The notes under the pieces were generated by a model that had not been told where the DNA came from, made no database searches, and saw only the letters and a list, made by a program, of their open reading frames with translations. A stretch of 64,000 bases of DNA from NCBI GenBank assembly GCA_022829145.1, contig CM040750.1, positions 2,390,501-2,454,500 of the forward strand, in the 5' to 3' direction. Each line of letters opens with the position of its first letter. Positions within the stretch are counted from its first letter, which is position 1. The translations under genes were made by a program, and so were the position numbers. Shown here one piece after another: positions 32,999 through 44,934 of this stretch. Source of the stretch: Albula goreensis (lineage: Eukaryota > Chordata > Actinopteri > Albuliformes > Albulidae).

Positions 32999-35100
32999 AA
33001 CATAGACAGTAGTAATGCTGATATCCAAAATACTATCTTTATAACTGGCAACAGAGTAGCCGGAGTGTTTCCCAGTGTGAGAGCATGCTCTGGTGCACAA
33101 TGACAAATAAAAGATTACTGCACTTCAGAGCATACCTCACAGAACAGCAACTGCTGTTTGTCTCCGGGCTGGATGTGCGCTGTGGGTAACAGGGAATGTC
33201 TGAGAGTGGGGGGTAAATTCATTCAAGGGCCCTGCATGTGGTGCACTACATCTTTTGAGTTATCGCTGTCCCTTACACCCGTGCTGGATTTGCTCCACAA
33301 ATCCCGCGATCCACACTGACAGTCTCAGACAGCTGTTCTGTTTTCCCTCCCTCTATTTCCAGAAACGTTACTTAGCTCAACTTTAGGGCCAGTCCTTCAT
33401 TCTTGGGGAGATTTGCGTGCCCTTGTTATGGTGCCACTAACATGGAACACGGAATTCTTGGCTCACGGCATTAAATCTCTGGCTTTAGGAAGCTTTGCAC
33501 TAAAATAGGAACGTCATATTTCTGAGATTGTTGGATTTACTCTGGTGCCACCACTGCTGATGACAACGGAAGTGTGTATGTGAGCGCCCCCTCCCCCCTC
33601 CCCACAACCTAATCTACACAGACACTAATGTGAGTGCTGTACTGTAAATGCCTACATCACTATGACATCATCAGCCACATAATCCACCCACTGAGCAGAC
33701 TGCACAACACCATTAGGTTAAAGTGTTGAAATGGAGAGAAATTGTGTAAAGAAGCTGGGTGTAATTGGCAGGGATCCTTGGGTTATGGCTATGTTAGTGT
33801 GAGCTCTCTTATGTAGACATGGTCTAGAAATGAGCACTGGCAGGCTAAGAGGTGCCCTTGTGGAAAAAACGTGTTATTATAATTTAACCTTTTTTCTATT
33901 TAAAAACAAATACACAGTTACCTTAAATGAGAGGTCGAGTTAGCTTGTGAGGGACTGAAACTGCTGGTGGTCCAGAGTGCAAATGTAAGTAGTGTGTGGT
34001 CCACACAAATGAAATGACTGCTCAATACCAATGAACAAATGAAATATTAATTTCAATAAGCACACTCATTTCCATCTCAAAGGAACAGATCCCAGCACTG
34101 ATAAAGTAATCAATGTTATCAATAAAGTTATGTGAAATCTCACATAAATTTTTTTTTAGTAATGCCCCTGCCTTTTCATTTGTATTTTGCATATTTCAAG
34201 AAGACTCACACTGAAAAAATGACAGGAATTTGCCTTTTGACATGTATATTTACCATTAAAATGTGTATGGTGTGGCAGTTTTGTCAGTCCATGAGACAAA
34301 GTGAGCTGCTTCCTGTTTGCAGGAGAAGGCAATCTGCTCTACACACATTTATGCATGTACTGCATCAATAAAATTACCTGCACAATGAAGTTTAATCTCA
34401 TTATTTCCAATATTTTAATAACAGTGTTTTTCATGAGTTGGATATGAGGTGGATTTTGTGCATAGCAGTGCATCAGGGAGGTGCACTGACTGTGGCAGCA
34501 GGGCTGCTATGGCAAGTGAAAGGCTGGCACAAACTTCACAAGCATAACATAGTGGAGAAGAGGATGACAAAATGGTTTTAAGAAAAAGAAATCAGTGTTT
34601 GGATGGAACGTGCCTTATCATTTAAAAAATATTCTGGAAGTAAAGAAAACAACATTTGTTTTTTGATACAAGCTCAATGCATTTCAAATGTCAAAAAGCA
34701 ACTAATGCAAGTAGTCCAAATGGATATGTTAGCCTCAGATGACTGTTTTGTCTCACCATCTAGGGGTAACACTGATAGCAGGAGTGAGTAGAGTTGTTAG
34801 TTAGGAATGTTAAATAATGGGCACAGAGCACTCTCAAGGGGGTGGAACATTTTTAAATCTATTTTTAAACCAAATTGTAACAGGGTTCGCACAACATTCC
34901 GAGGGTTCTCGATGTAACTCCATACCTGAACAAAGACAGAAAATTTTAGCCATAAAGAAGCTTCACTGCTTAGTGGGGTGTCATGGGAATTTTTACATGC
35001 GCCTTCAAAACAAGCAATGAGATGTTAAGCTGGGTTAGCCAGCCTGCAGCTGGTGCATTTCACTTGGCAGGTTTGACTATATGAAGAGGTCTCTCTCATT
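32999..35100. other. Gene-free stretch
   Basis: No gene was recognised. The GC-richer part around 33120-33560 has an acceptor-like CTATTTCCAG near 33352-33361, but no exon can be supported. Confidence 0.45.
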
Positions 35101-35570
35101 CTGCAGCCATGCCACCCTGAATCCTTAAAAAGGCAAACTGTGGAAGTGAAGCAGGGCTAGGCTTGGTTAGCACTTGAATGGGAGACCTCCTGAGAAAACA
35201 AAGTTGCTGCAGGCAGAGGTGTTGGTGAGCCAAAAGGGGGCACTCTTCTCTATGAACCAAAAGAGGACTCCAATGATCCAATAATGTGAAGGAGGAGCTG
35301 TACAGGACTCTGACCTTTACATGAGATATTAGACCAAGGTCTGGAATCACAGTGACCATAAAGATTGCATGGAGTTTTTCGAAAAGAGTAGGGTGTTAAG
35401 CCTAGCATCCCAGTAAAACTACCATTACAACTGGCCACCAAAATAACTGTGTTCCGTCTGACTTGCTATGCAATCCCTACCCACGTTGTTGCCTCGAGTC
35501 AGCACAGCAAAAGGGAGATAAATTCTCTGTTGGCCTAACCTGGTTAAGTAAAGGACTGATAAAAATAAAA
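35101..35570 (+). mobile_element. 5S-rRNA-derived SINE (SINE3-like), degenerate
   Basis: The head 35101-35213 aligns by eye with vertebrate 5S rRNA: GCCATGCCACCCTGAA at the start, then GAAGCAGGG, then the internal-control C-box region GGTTAGCACTTGAATGGGAG, then TTGCTGCAGG at the end. The middle of the 5S (about 35122-35145) is altered. The body carries the sequence family usual in such SINEs: GAGATATTAGACCAAGGTCT, then GGAGTTTTTCGAAAAGAGTA and a GTGTTAAGCC motif. The 3' limit near an A-rich ATAAAAATAAAA is approximate. It is a retroposon and not a 5S gene. Confidence 0.8.
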
Positions 35571-36304
35571 GCACTGGATCCACACTTGAATGGTAACCAC
35601 ATCAATAAAAGATGAAAAAGCTCAGATGATCCAACATGTTCAGGGAGACCCTGGTGGTGAGGGGGCATGTTCCTTGACACCTTGCTAGATGGTAAAAGAG
35701 CAATGACACAGTAACCCAGAACAGGCTAGAAGAGAAGGTGACATACCCCATAAAAAATGTTCCTTCCATCCCCTCTTACACGCCATGTTCCCTCTAGTGC
35801 AGGTGCAGCTCACATTATAAATATACATGTTTAAGAGCAAACAAATGGATGATCAAAGTGAGGGCAGGAATTTATTGCCTCTCGTGACTGGCTGTTAATG
35901 TCAAAATATCACTTGCACACTGCACTTCCCATACTGCATTTTTCCGAAGACTGCAAGGTCAGCAACTGTCTTTGGACTGGATAAATATATTCTGTGTAAG
36001 ATAATACCTTCTCTCTCAACCCTTTCTCAGTCTCTCTCATACAGCAATGTTTAAGTTTTAATACCACCTGAGTCTCCAAGGGTTAAAGCATCAAACCACG
36101 GGATGCTTCAAAGTAATCACAACCAATTCAGCATGTTTGGCTTCGTCACCATATCAAGTACTATTTCTGTACGGACAGTTTTTGAACTGGGTCATACTTG
36201 AAGAGCCAGGGATCCTCGCAAGGCCACAGGACGTCTGGCCATCCTGCCCACAGAAACCTCACCCGGCCCAGGCACATTGTCAAAGTGATTGAAAAAATGA
36301 GGCT
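35571..36304. other. Gene-free stretch
   Basis: No gene was recognised between the 5S SINE and the 28-bp minisatellite. Confidence 0.45.
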
Positions 36305-36520
36305 GCATGCAATCCAATGCGCATGCATAACGGCAGGCAATCCAATGTGCATGCATAACGGCAGGCAATCCAATGTGCATGCATAACGGCAGGCAATCCA
36401 ATGCGCATGCATACCTGCAGGCAATCCAATGCACATGCATAACTGCAGGCAATCCAATGCGCATGCATAACGGCAGGCAATCCAATGCGCATGCATAACG
36501 GCAGGCAATCCAATGCACAT
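36305..36520. repeat. Minisatellite, 28-bp unit, left part (about 7-8 copies)
   Basis: The unit is ATGCATAACGGCAGGCAATC plus CAATGCGC, with GTGC, GCAC and CCTGC variants. Each unit includes ATGCGCATGCATA, 13 nt of strict purine/pyrimidine alternation with overlapping palindromes. The minus strand has no stop in the three frames, so overlapping frames of 77-119 residues arise; these are artefacts. The array is interrupted at 36520 by a SINE and resumes at 36728. Confidence 0.95.
36514..36520. repeat. Target-site duplication, left copy (TGCACAT)
   Basis: This 7-mer of the minisatellite is repeated at 36728-36734 on the other side of the SINE, as expected for target-primed insertion. Because the flanks are tandem repeats, part of the match could be coincidental. 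Confidence 0.65.
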
Positions 36521-36727
36521 TTACATTACATTACTGACATTTAGCTGACGCTTTTATCCAAAGCGACTTACAGTTGATTAGACTAACCAAGGGCCAATCT
36601 CCCCTGGGAGCAATGTGGGGTTAAGGGCCTTGCTCAAGGGCCCAACAGCAATGGTGTTCTTGGACTGGGACTTGAACCGCCAACCTCAGGGGTCCCAGTC
36701 ACGTACCTTAGCCACTAGGCTATAGGC
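36521..36727 (-). mobile_element. tRNA-derived SINE with L2-type tail, inserted in a minisatellite
   Basis: On the minus strand the element starts with a tRNA-like head: an A-box-like AGTGGCTAAGG and a B-box GGTTCAAGTCCC near 36668-36679. A body with GGGCCCTTGAGCAAGGCCCT follows, then the L2-type tail AAGTCGCTTTGGATAAAAGC, GTCAGCTAAATG and a terminal TGTAATGTAA. The sequence is complete from head to tail and both Pol III promoter boxes are recognisable, so it is a fairly well preserved copy. Mobilisation by an L2 enzyme is expected from the shared tail. TGCACAT duplications flank it. Confidence 0.9.
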
Positions 36728-36820
36728 TGCACATGCATAAAGGCAAGCAATCCAATGTGCATGCATAAAGGTAGGCAATCCAATGTGCATGCATAACGGC
36801 AGGCAATCCAATGCGCATGG
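36728..36820. repeat. Minisatellite, 28-bp unit, right part (about 3 copies)
   Basis: Continuation of the array at 36305-36520 after the SINE. Two units here have AAAGG in place of AACGG, a variant not seen on the left side. Confidence 0.95.
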
Positions 36821-37599
36821 TGTGCTGCTTTTCGGAAGCATGCTGAGAAAACACTAAAATAAATATGGCTGGCACAAAGGAAAATAAGAGAAGATGAAAA
36901 AACCAGAACTGCTTCAACCCTGCTTTCACACAACCAAAACCATCAGTGTTCATATCAATCAACCACCAAGCTCCAGACCCGATGTTTGCATGTTGGTGGC
37001 CAAGCCTTAACCGCCTGCTCTGAGCTTTCAGGAAGAAGAGAAAAGAGTTTTATCCCAGGTGGTCTTGGGAATCCACTGCATTCCCAGGATGCCTTTCAGT
37101 GTTTGGGCATCTTGCTGAATAATTTACACGCCCTCACACTGGGCTCAGAGCTTGTGCGGGAAATGATGTTTTCTTAGAACATCGGAGGTGACTGTCTACC
37201 ACTATCTGGGAGTACCGAATCAAAGAAGCGTACATGTTGCTGCGGGAGTCTTGTCTCAGACATGAATAAACATTAACCAGAGAAGAAGCTTTGCATTTCT
37301 TGAGTTGATGCATCCAAATCCAAACATGGCCCCCAGTTTTACTTTTCACAACACCTGAGCTCAGGTCAAAACGCTATGCCAGAAGCTCCACCAGCATGCA
37401 TTTCTGTCTTTCATCATCACTGACAGGACTCAAACAAATCCATTAGCATCCACTTTTACTTATCCACTTTAGTCTTTTACTGTTAACTAATTTTACAGTT
37501 TTAATAGTAAATTAGCTACTGGGAATTGAACATACTGTAAGTTCAACTAGCTGTAAATCTCCAGGTGCCCTAACTACGCTAACTACGTCTTCCTACAGC
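36821..37599. other. Gene-free stretch
   Basis: No gene was recognised. Confidence 0.45.
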
Positions 37600-37775
37600 A
37601 TCATAGGCAGTGTGCAGTTGGTGGTACGGCCGCAGTGTGAGAAGAGTCGGAGGAGTCACGTGCTCGACTTCTCCTCCCACAGCTGTCAGCACGAGTGCTG
37701 TGGTGACATTAACCAGTTTGGCTGAACATTCGGATTGGGAAAAAAGGGGAAAAAAAAAATTCAGGGTAAAAATTT
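37600..37775 (+). mobile_element. Possible SINE 3' part
   Basis: GTGAGAAGAGTCGGAGGAGT followed by CACGTGCTCGACTTCTCCTC, then ATTCGGATTGGGAAAAAAGG and an A-rich end, resembles the body and tail of a fish SINE. GGAGGAGTCACG pairs imperfectly with the downstream CTTCTCCTCC. No tRNA head was recognised. Confidence 0.35.
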
Positions 37776-40700
37776 AAAAATACTTTTCTTGAGAACTGAA
37801 ACACACATTTTGCCTGTTAAACAAGAATATTGCTTGTTTAACAGCAGCTGTGCAAAACTACAGCCAAGCACTTTTAACTAATGTTAACAAACATCTATTT
37901 TCTACACTTTTAGCCTGTGTGTTGCCATTTGTTGCTGCCATTGCTTCTTAAGCACATGTCAATATCATCCAGAGGCATAGCCGAGCCAGTTAACTGATGA
38001 AAAGTGAAGCGAATTAAGAGATATCAATTTATTACATGACCCTGGAATTACCGATAACAGCTTCAGTAATGGAGAACATGGTGATTTCATACAGACGTGC
38101 ATGTCATATGCACTTACTTCTTTTAAGCCCGGACATACCATTGATATATCCATGATGCTCTGCATACCAGTCATCAAGCAGCATTGTAACTACGGCTTTT
38201 ATAAGCCACAAGTAGATTGGACATTTATTTGTGAAAATGAAAGATGATTTACCTTATTTATATTCAGCTTTTACAAATCGGTAAATGACAAAAAATAATG
38301 GAATCCCTCATTAAACCACAAATTTCTGAAAATTTTTCTGCTAGATGAACATGTCTGTTTCTCATGCTACTTAATATTTTATGCTTGAGGATTTTAATGT
38401 AACACAGGGCATATTTTCAAACTGTAGGTAACAGGAAACATGATGAAAGACAAATATAGAACATAAGCTCAATGCACACAGCAATAAGAGAATTACCTCA
38501 TTGGTAAACATTTCAAAAGTCTATATTCATTATTTACAGAAGATAAAGCGACATATGGGATTTGTATTCCTGGACCCTAGCTACCGTATGAAGGTGTCTG
38601 CTAAAGGCACTATGAATAATAAAATGATGTGGAAACAGTACCAACAAAAGGCTGGGTTAAAATGTGCAACAAACTATATTTGTTAAGCAGTATTATATAC
38701 ACACATAAAATAACCTACATACAACAATTACTGTGCAGAATTGTCCTTAACTTAAAAAAGAAAAGAATTGCAGGATTTCACTGTTCACAAACACATGCTT
38801 GTGGGTTTGGTTCTAAAATTAAGTTGGAAAGTGTGCGCATGCATGAAAATTGTACGTGAATTTAATTTTAAGGCAAAGCTGAGCACAGACATTGATTCAG
38901 TGCATGCCACTGCTTCTCCTACCATTTTACCGGCTGTGTGGCCAAGAAACTCCCACACAGGCTGAACAGCTCAGAAAACGTCATCATAAAAACCTCAGTG
39001 GCACAACAAAGCTGTATATAATAATAAAACAATAATCACTTTATCCAGAGTGTATGCACACAGGACCAATCTGTTAACCATCTATTCACCTAACATGGCA
39101 CCATTGTGTAGTCTACCTGCAGCAAACTTCTGAAGCTGAGTGGGAGTGAACAGTCCTCAGATGATGGAAAATAGATTAGTGAATGGTGTGGTGTTACAGG
39201 CCAGTGGAAGAAGCTCTCACTGATCCTCTGGTCCTGATGGAAAATCATGAATCCCAGTGGAGTGATGGGGATACTGTGCTGCCTTTCATAAAATGTCAAA
39301 ATTGTCCAGACTAACTGTGGAGAAAAGAGTGGATTATAATCTCATTGCAATACCTGATATACTAGAGGTGTAACCCTCAGTGTTCTGGTTAATTCCCTAA
39401 ATTGTCTTGGCTATCAAATTATCCTGCTAAAAACTGATTGGTTAAGTCAGTTCTTGAATTCCTGTTATCCTTTTTTCCTGCGCCAGGTTGCCACTGAAAT
39501 ACATCATAAAATGAAATAAAAAAAAAATGACATACATGCAACAAGTGCATAACCTATGTCTTTGTGAAAAGAAGAATGTTTATTGTTCATGCATCCATCT
39601 CCAAATTAAATTTACATTAATGTCCAATGCAACATTTGCAAAGGGTTAACCAAAAACATTTATTTGCAGTTCAAACGGAGATATACAGAGGAGAGTGATG
39701 ATAATTTTACACATATATTGAGCTATATGCAGACATGCACAGCCTTTGTCTCTAGTGGCTCTTATCTCGCTATAATGTTCTACGGAAGTTGCCACATTGT
39801 TGTCTGAACATCATAAATATTCATTATTTCTATAGAACACAGCTTTTGAAATGCAGATTGGACCTCTTCTCCTCTGCAGGTGTTCATAACAAAGGGGAGA
39901 ACAGACTGAACTGCTGGAGAGGGAAAGAGACTGCACTTTTCAGCGGTCTCCACAGAATGCACGTTTCATCCCCACTCCAGGTTTTTATTCGCTGAGAATT
40001 GGATTTTTTACCCCATTCCCACCATTTTTCTGTTACAAAATCTAACTGCCTTGATTTGTTGTCCACCTTCTGAAACCAGCAACTCATTACTTAAAAAAAC
40101 TTTAATCACAAACATGTGTCTTTACTCCACCCAAACCACTGTACTTCTGATTGCAGAGGAATATAAAATCGCATACAGATATTTAAAGAAATAATAATAA
40201 CTGTGATCACTTAGGAACACCCATAGGATCATAGGAGTACATCATGGAGAATATGATACTATATGACTTGTACTTGGTTACAATTTAAACGTTGAGAAAC
40301 TGACAATTGAGCCAAAATTAAATATGAAGTGACAAAGTGACATCCTGCAGATGACAAACAAATTCACCATGTCATTCTATAAGAGTAGGCTGTGCTTTTG
40401 ACTCATTCTTTGAACAATAAATTAAAAAGGACATCTTGGGAGTTTACAGAACAAAGTTCAGTCGGTTAATTCCCGAAGCACCTTACTCCATATCATAAAA
40501 TTTGCTATTTAAATTTATGACCAAAGTTAATTTTTAATGACACACTGACAATGACAATTTCTCAGTAACACTTATGATAAACACGGGGCTGATGTCATGC
40601 AAAGCCTTTGCATAGAAAAGAAGTAATTTTATAGATTTATATGTTTAACATACACAAAACAGTATTGCAATGGTATTCTACAGTTCCCTTGTAAAGAGAC

Positions 40701-43700
40701 TATGGTTGTGCCCCTAATATCAGGTCAGAGTTTACTTTCTTTAAATCCTGTTTTACATCTTTTATCAGTCAGACAAATGGTGATAGGGCTTTTCACCGGC
40801 AGTTTATGATGGTGATCAGTCACACATTTCGTCAAGTTCCACTTCTTACATTTTTGGAACTACTTTAATGTGTTCAACCTGACTGTACAGTATCCTGAAA
40901 TTACTTGGAATGTAACTGAAGCCGTAGCCTCTTGATCCCAACTATAGACGCCGGTGTCTAAAAACGCCATTCACTGTAATTACTCACGTTCCTGTTCAAA
41001 GGAATGAAACTGGTTGCCACATGTCAAATATCGCTGTAAAGCTCAGAATCTTACCTTCCAGTGGTATAAAAGTGGTATATTTCAAGGAAAATTTTGAGGT
41101 AATAGTCACCAAACACAGACTGAAATGTTAGGTTATGGTTGAAGTTTTCTGTATTTTATTATAGAAGAAACTAACCCCAACAGCGCAAACTTTATCCCTT
41201 CATGTTCCAAAGACTTTCCGGCAAACACAAACGCAGTTTCAGGGACAACAGTCAATATATTTGTGAAATACAAGTCCAGAAAGTCGGTGATTTCCAATAC
41301 AGTCATATACATTTCCAGTGAAATCAAGCATTTCTGTCCATGAAAGTTCTATGTCAATTGCGATAACCAATGTTTTTTTAATAAAGTAAGTTATTATGAT
41401 GTAAGCAGTGAAATAATTATCTCAATCGGACATTCCAGTCCAGAGATAATAGCCACAAACTATCACTAGGCACTACTAAATCGACTCTGTCAATTATCTA
41501 TTTTCATACACATCTGAAAATGGCATGTCCCACTTTTTAGATGACATATCACTACTTTCAAAGAGCTAGTTCTCTAGATCCTTCCGTATTTTACAGCTTC
41601 TCTCAAGCTGCTACAGGCGCAAAGACATGGACGTGCGTACATTGCAAGTCAAATACAGCTCAGCTGTGCATAATTTTCAAGAGCGACCGTTAAAATTTTG
41701 TTCACCATCTGCCGATGTTTTGCATCGTTTTTTGCCTATGTTTTCTAAGATGAGAGGTCAGACTAAGCACAGTCCAGCTTAGCAAAATAACTATTGACAC
41801 AGGGTGTGAAGTAGCGTTATTATCTGTTTGTGATTATAATGATTATTATTTTTTTAATCATCATCATCTTTACTATTACTCAGTTTGATTTTAGGGGTTT
41901 CGGAGGCACCCATCACTGATAGAATTCACTGCTGGAGGTGTAATTTGGCTGAGCAAATATTTATGCAAAATAGAAAGGTTTTGGACACATTTGGAGAGGT
42001 CCTTAGTATCCTGGGTGCCAAGTTTGGTATTATACCCATAGACTTTTGAATGCTTTGCCAGTTCAGCTCCAAATTTCTGCCTGCTGTTCTGGAATCCAGA
42101 GGCACCAAAGGAAAAAAGAAATGGGCTTTAGCTGTCTTAGACATACATTTTATTCTCTATTGAATAAAGAAAATCAAAAAATATTCTGTTTTTTATGTTG
42201 TCTTTCATGATATACAGTCCCTGTATGTTTACACAATTGGACTTCCCTAAGCCCTGATGCAGCCATGATGGCAGAGGGGTACACTTTATTTCAAGCCTTG
42301 AATCATGTCTCTACTGTTTATTGTTTTGGAGATAATGAGGAGAAATTAAGACAAGGGAAAGCTGGCGGAAATTCCCCCAAAAAGTCAAGGGGCTTCAATG
42401 GGTTAGCCAGTTATACTGTACCACAGTAGTTCTGCCAAGCCTGGGTTCAGCAAGCACAACCACACGTTTCCTCCACACAGAGCATCCGTTTCCATACCCA
42501 GAAACCATTTCTCATGGAAGCACCCTCTGCTCTGTGCTTGGTAAAGAGAGGCACTCAGAATGAGGCTTGCTATCTGCAGTCTTTTTTGATTGGCTGTTCA
42601 GCAAGCACCAGAGGACAAAAGAGCACCACCGGCTACGTGTGCCCTACAAGGGTTATCGAGCCTGAGAGAATGGAGGGCTTACATTTTGCAGCCACAGCGC
42701 AACGCAGCACACTTATCGGACCTACGCAGGCGGAGAGAGACGGAGAGGCAGAACCAGCTCACTGCTGCTGACACAACACCCCCAGGCTACACCAGCAACA
42801 CAGCTTTACATGCTTCACGGAAAAGCACACCTGCCCTCTACAAAACTAAAAAGAACACTTCCTATTTGACATTTTCCTGGAGTGTGAAGTTCTGCCTCAG
42901 ATACAATCAGAACTTTAGTCAATCAGAACACCATTTACTGTCCATGTATGATTTATTACCTGTATAATGCTTCGCTTAAACTTAAACTCTGTGGATATTT
43001 ACGCTGTTACATCTGACTCTTGGTTTCCAGCTAGTGATTTCAGATTATAGACAGGCAGTCAGAGGGTGAAAATGATGGTGTTTAAAAAGTAAAAGGTGCA
43101 CCACGAGAGTGAATCTTTCATGTGAAAAGATACTCTACATTTGCACATACAGAATGGAACTCTAATTTTCCCCTACCCACCCTGTAAATTATACATAGGG
43201 TGTACTGGAAGCTGCTGCCCTGAGCTAGCTGCTCGGAGTCAGGCTGTTGCGCAGCACATTTCAGTTTGAAGGCAGACATTTTACATATTCAGAGCAACCA
43301 CCCTGTCAAACACCTGCAACCCTGACATTCTTCTTGTGCAAAACACTATATAAAATTCCAGACCTTGACAGCATTTGTCAGGACATTAGGTGGGTAAGGA
43401 GAGGTAGTCACAGAACAATGCAGGCAAGACAGACATTGGCATGCAAATGCTTAACCCCATCAGTGTATAAATCTTAAAACACATTTTACCCAACATGAAA
43501 ATAAATGACCTTTTCAATACTAATACTGATATTTATCAGAAAAATGGATTGGTTTTCAAAACCACAAAAAGACCGCTGACAATTTTTTTTTAGAAAAACT
43601 ATCTTTTGGGGAAGGACAAGATGATGACATACTAGACTAGTTCCAAGGGTTACAGTGCTACTGACTGACTGACCCCCCATAAGAGCTGCTGTTGAAACAG

Positions 43701-44734
43701 GGTGAGTGGAGGAACTGTGGCAGATACAGGAAGTAAACAGCCTGCCCACAAACACAAACAACCAGAGCACAAAGCCCAAGTAGTGCAGTGTGTCTCCATT
43801 AGCTTTGCTCATAAATCACAATAAGCGCTCGTCCTACAGCAGTTAATACGGCTTTATAAACACACACATTCATCATAACGCCACACGTTGACAAACTGTT
43901 TAACCGTGCAGTTGAAAGAACACCAGATATATAATCCTATCCTCATACCATGCCTGGCTAATGTGATGCTACGGATCAAAACACATGCCAAGGTGATTCA
44001 AACGTTCCTGTGCGTGCAGTCACACATCGCAGAATCATTCGCAAAACCATTCAGTTCTCTGAAATCAGGCTTTTAATGAACAAAGAAGTTCTTTAATTCT
44101 GCAGCAATAACAAGGCTGACATATTCTAGATCATTTTCCACAATTGCTTCCAATGGTAGAAAGTCTCAAAGGCAGCCCCAGGTCATTCTAAATGACTGAT
44201 GAACAGTTTATCAAATAACTTCACATCAATTTCTCTACCTTGATTTAAATTTATTGAAACAGAATGAAAAGTCAAAAAGCATGAACAGACATTTAGACTG
44301 TTTCAGCGGTTGATTACTCTTAACAGAAACAAAAAAGTTATTGGTAGATTAAGTAATGGTTCGGATAAGAACTGTAGTGCCCTGTGGCACCATATGAGCA
44401 GTAGGATCAATTAAAGCCTACCTTCTCATTGGTCAAAACTAGTTTTTGCCAAATTTTTCACAGAAAAATGCCACGCAATTATTTGTTCTCATCTTACTGT
44501 CCAAGCTATTGTGCTGCAGAATTTCACAAGAATCGTATGTGAGGAACTAATCAAAATCTGTAACACGCTTGGCCATGCTCATTGCAACGCCATAGTGAAT
44601 CTTCGCTTTGAGATTGTGAGTGAAACTAATTTCACATCTCAGTAGTTAAATGTTATTCTTTTGAATATTACAGTCTTTCTTTGAGAAACGACAGTACCTA
44701 TACTTGCTTATTTTTGTACCTCGGCTGAGAGTTC
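37776..44734. other. Long gene-free, AT-rich stretch
   Basis: Seven kilobases without a recognisable gene, array or transposon. The only compositional change is a GC-richer patch at about 42520-42790, where two overlapping plus-strand frames of 85 and 125 residues occur. One has an Arg/Glu-rich segment (LRRRRETERQ) but no splice context. An A-run lies near 39520-39528. CpG-bearing patches occur near 40920-41000 and 41620-41760. Confidence 0.45.
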
Positions 44735-44750
44735 AAAAAGTTTATTTTAG
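44735..44750. repeat. Target-site duplication, left copy
   Basis: AAAAAGTTTATTTTAG here matches AAAAAGTTTATCTTAG at 44919-44934, with one substitution in 16. Confidence 0.85.
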
Positions 44751-44918
44751 GGGCGCCCCGTTAGTTCAACTGGTAGAGCGTGCACCACATAAGGCTGTGG
44801 TCATACCACAGCAGCCTTCGCTGCATGTCCTCCCCTCTCTCTCTCCCCTGCATTTCCTGTCTGTCTCTCTACTGTAACTGTCAATTAAAGTGGAAAAATC
44901 CCAAAAAAGAATCTTTAA
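44751..44918 (+). mobile_element. tRNA-derived SINE with 16-bp target-site duplication
   Basis: The head GGGCGCCCCGTTAGTTCAAC followed by TGGTAGAGCG is tRNA-like, with a good A-box (TAGTTCAACTGG). The B-box position (GGTCATACCAC) is degenerate. The body has GCATGTCCTCCCCTCTCTCT and TTTCCTGTCTGTCTCTCTAC, then CTGTCAATTAAAG and an A-rich end, the layout of a widespread teleost SINE. The single mismatch between the duplications suggests moderate age. It is not a functional tRNA gene, since it lacks a cloverleaf after the D-arm. Confidence 0.9.
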
Positions 44919-44934
44919 AAAAAGTTTATCTTAG
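44919..44934. repeat. Target-site duplication, right copy
   Basis: Partner of 44735-44750, with one substitution (C for T). Confidence 0.85.

Noticed and set aside
35101-35213. Functional 5S rRNA gene
   Set aside because: The middle of the 5S is altered and the sequence continues into a SINE body with no Pol III terminator at the 5S end.
42514-42967. Overlapping 85- and 125-residue frames with an Arg/Glu-rich segment
   Set aside because: No acceptor or donor bounds them, two frames are open at once, and no family was recognised. Kept only as a compositional note.
44751-44918. Functional tRNA gene
   Set aside because: Only the D-arm/A-box part is tRNA-like. The B-box is degenerate, there is no cloverleaf, and flanking duplications show a retroposed SINE.
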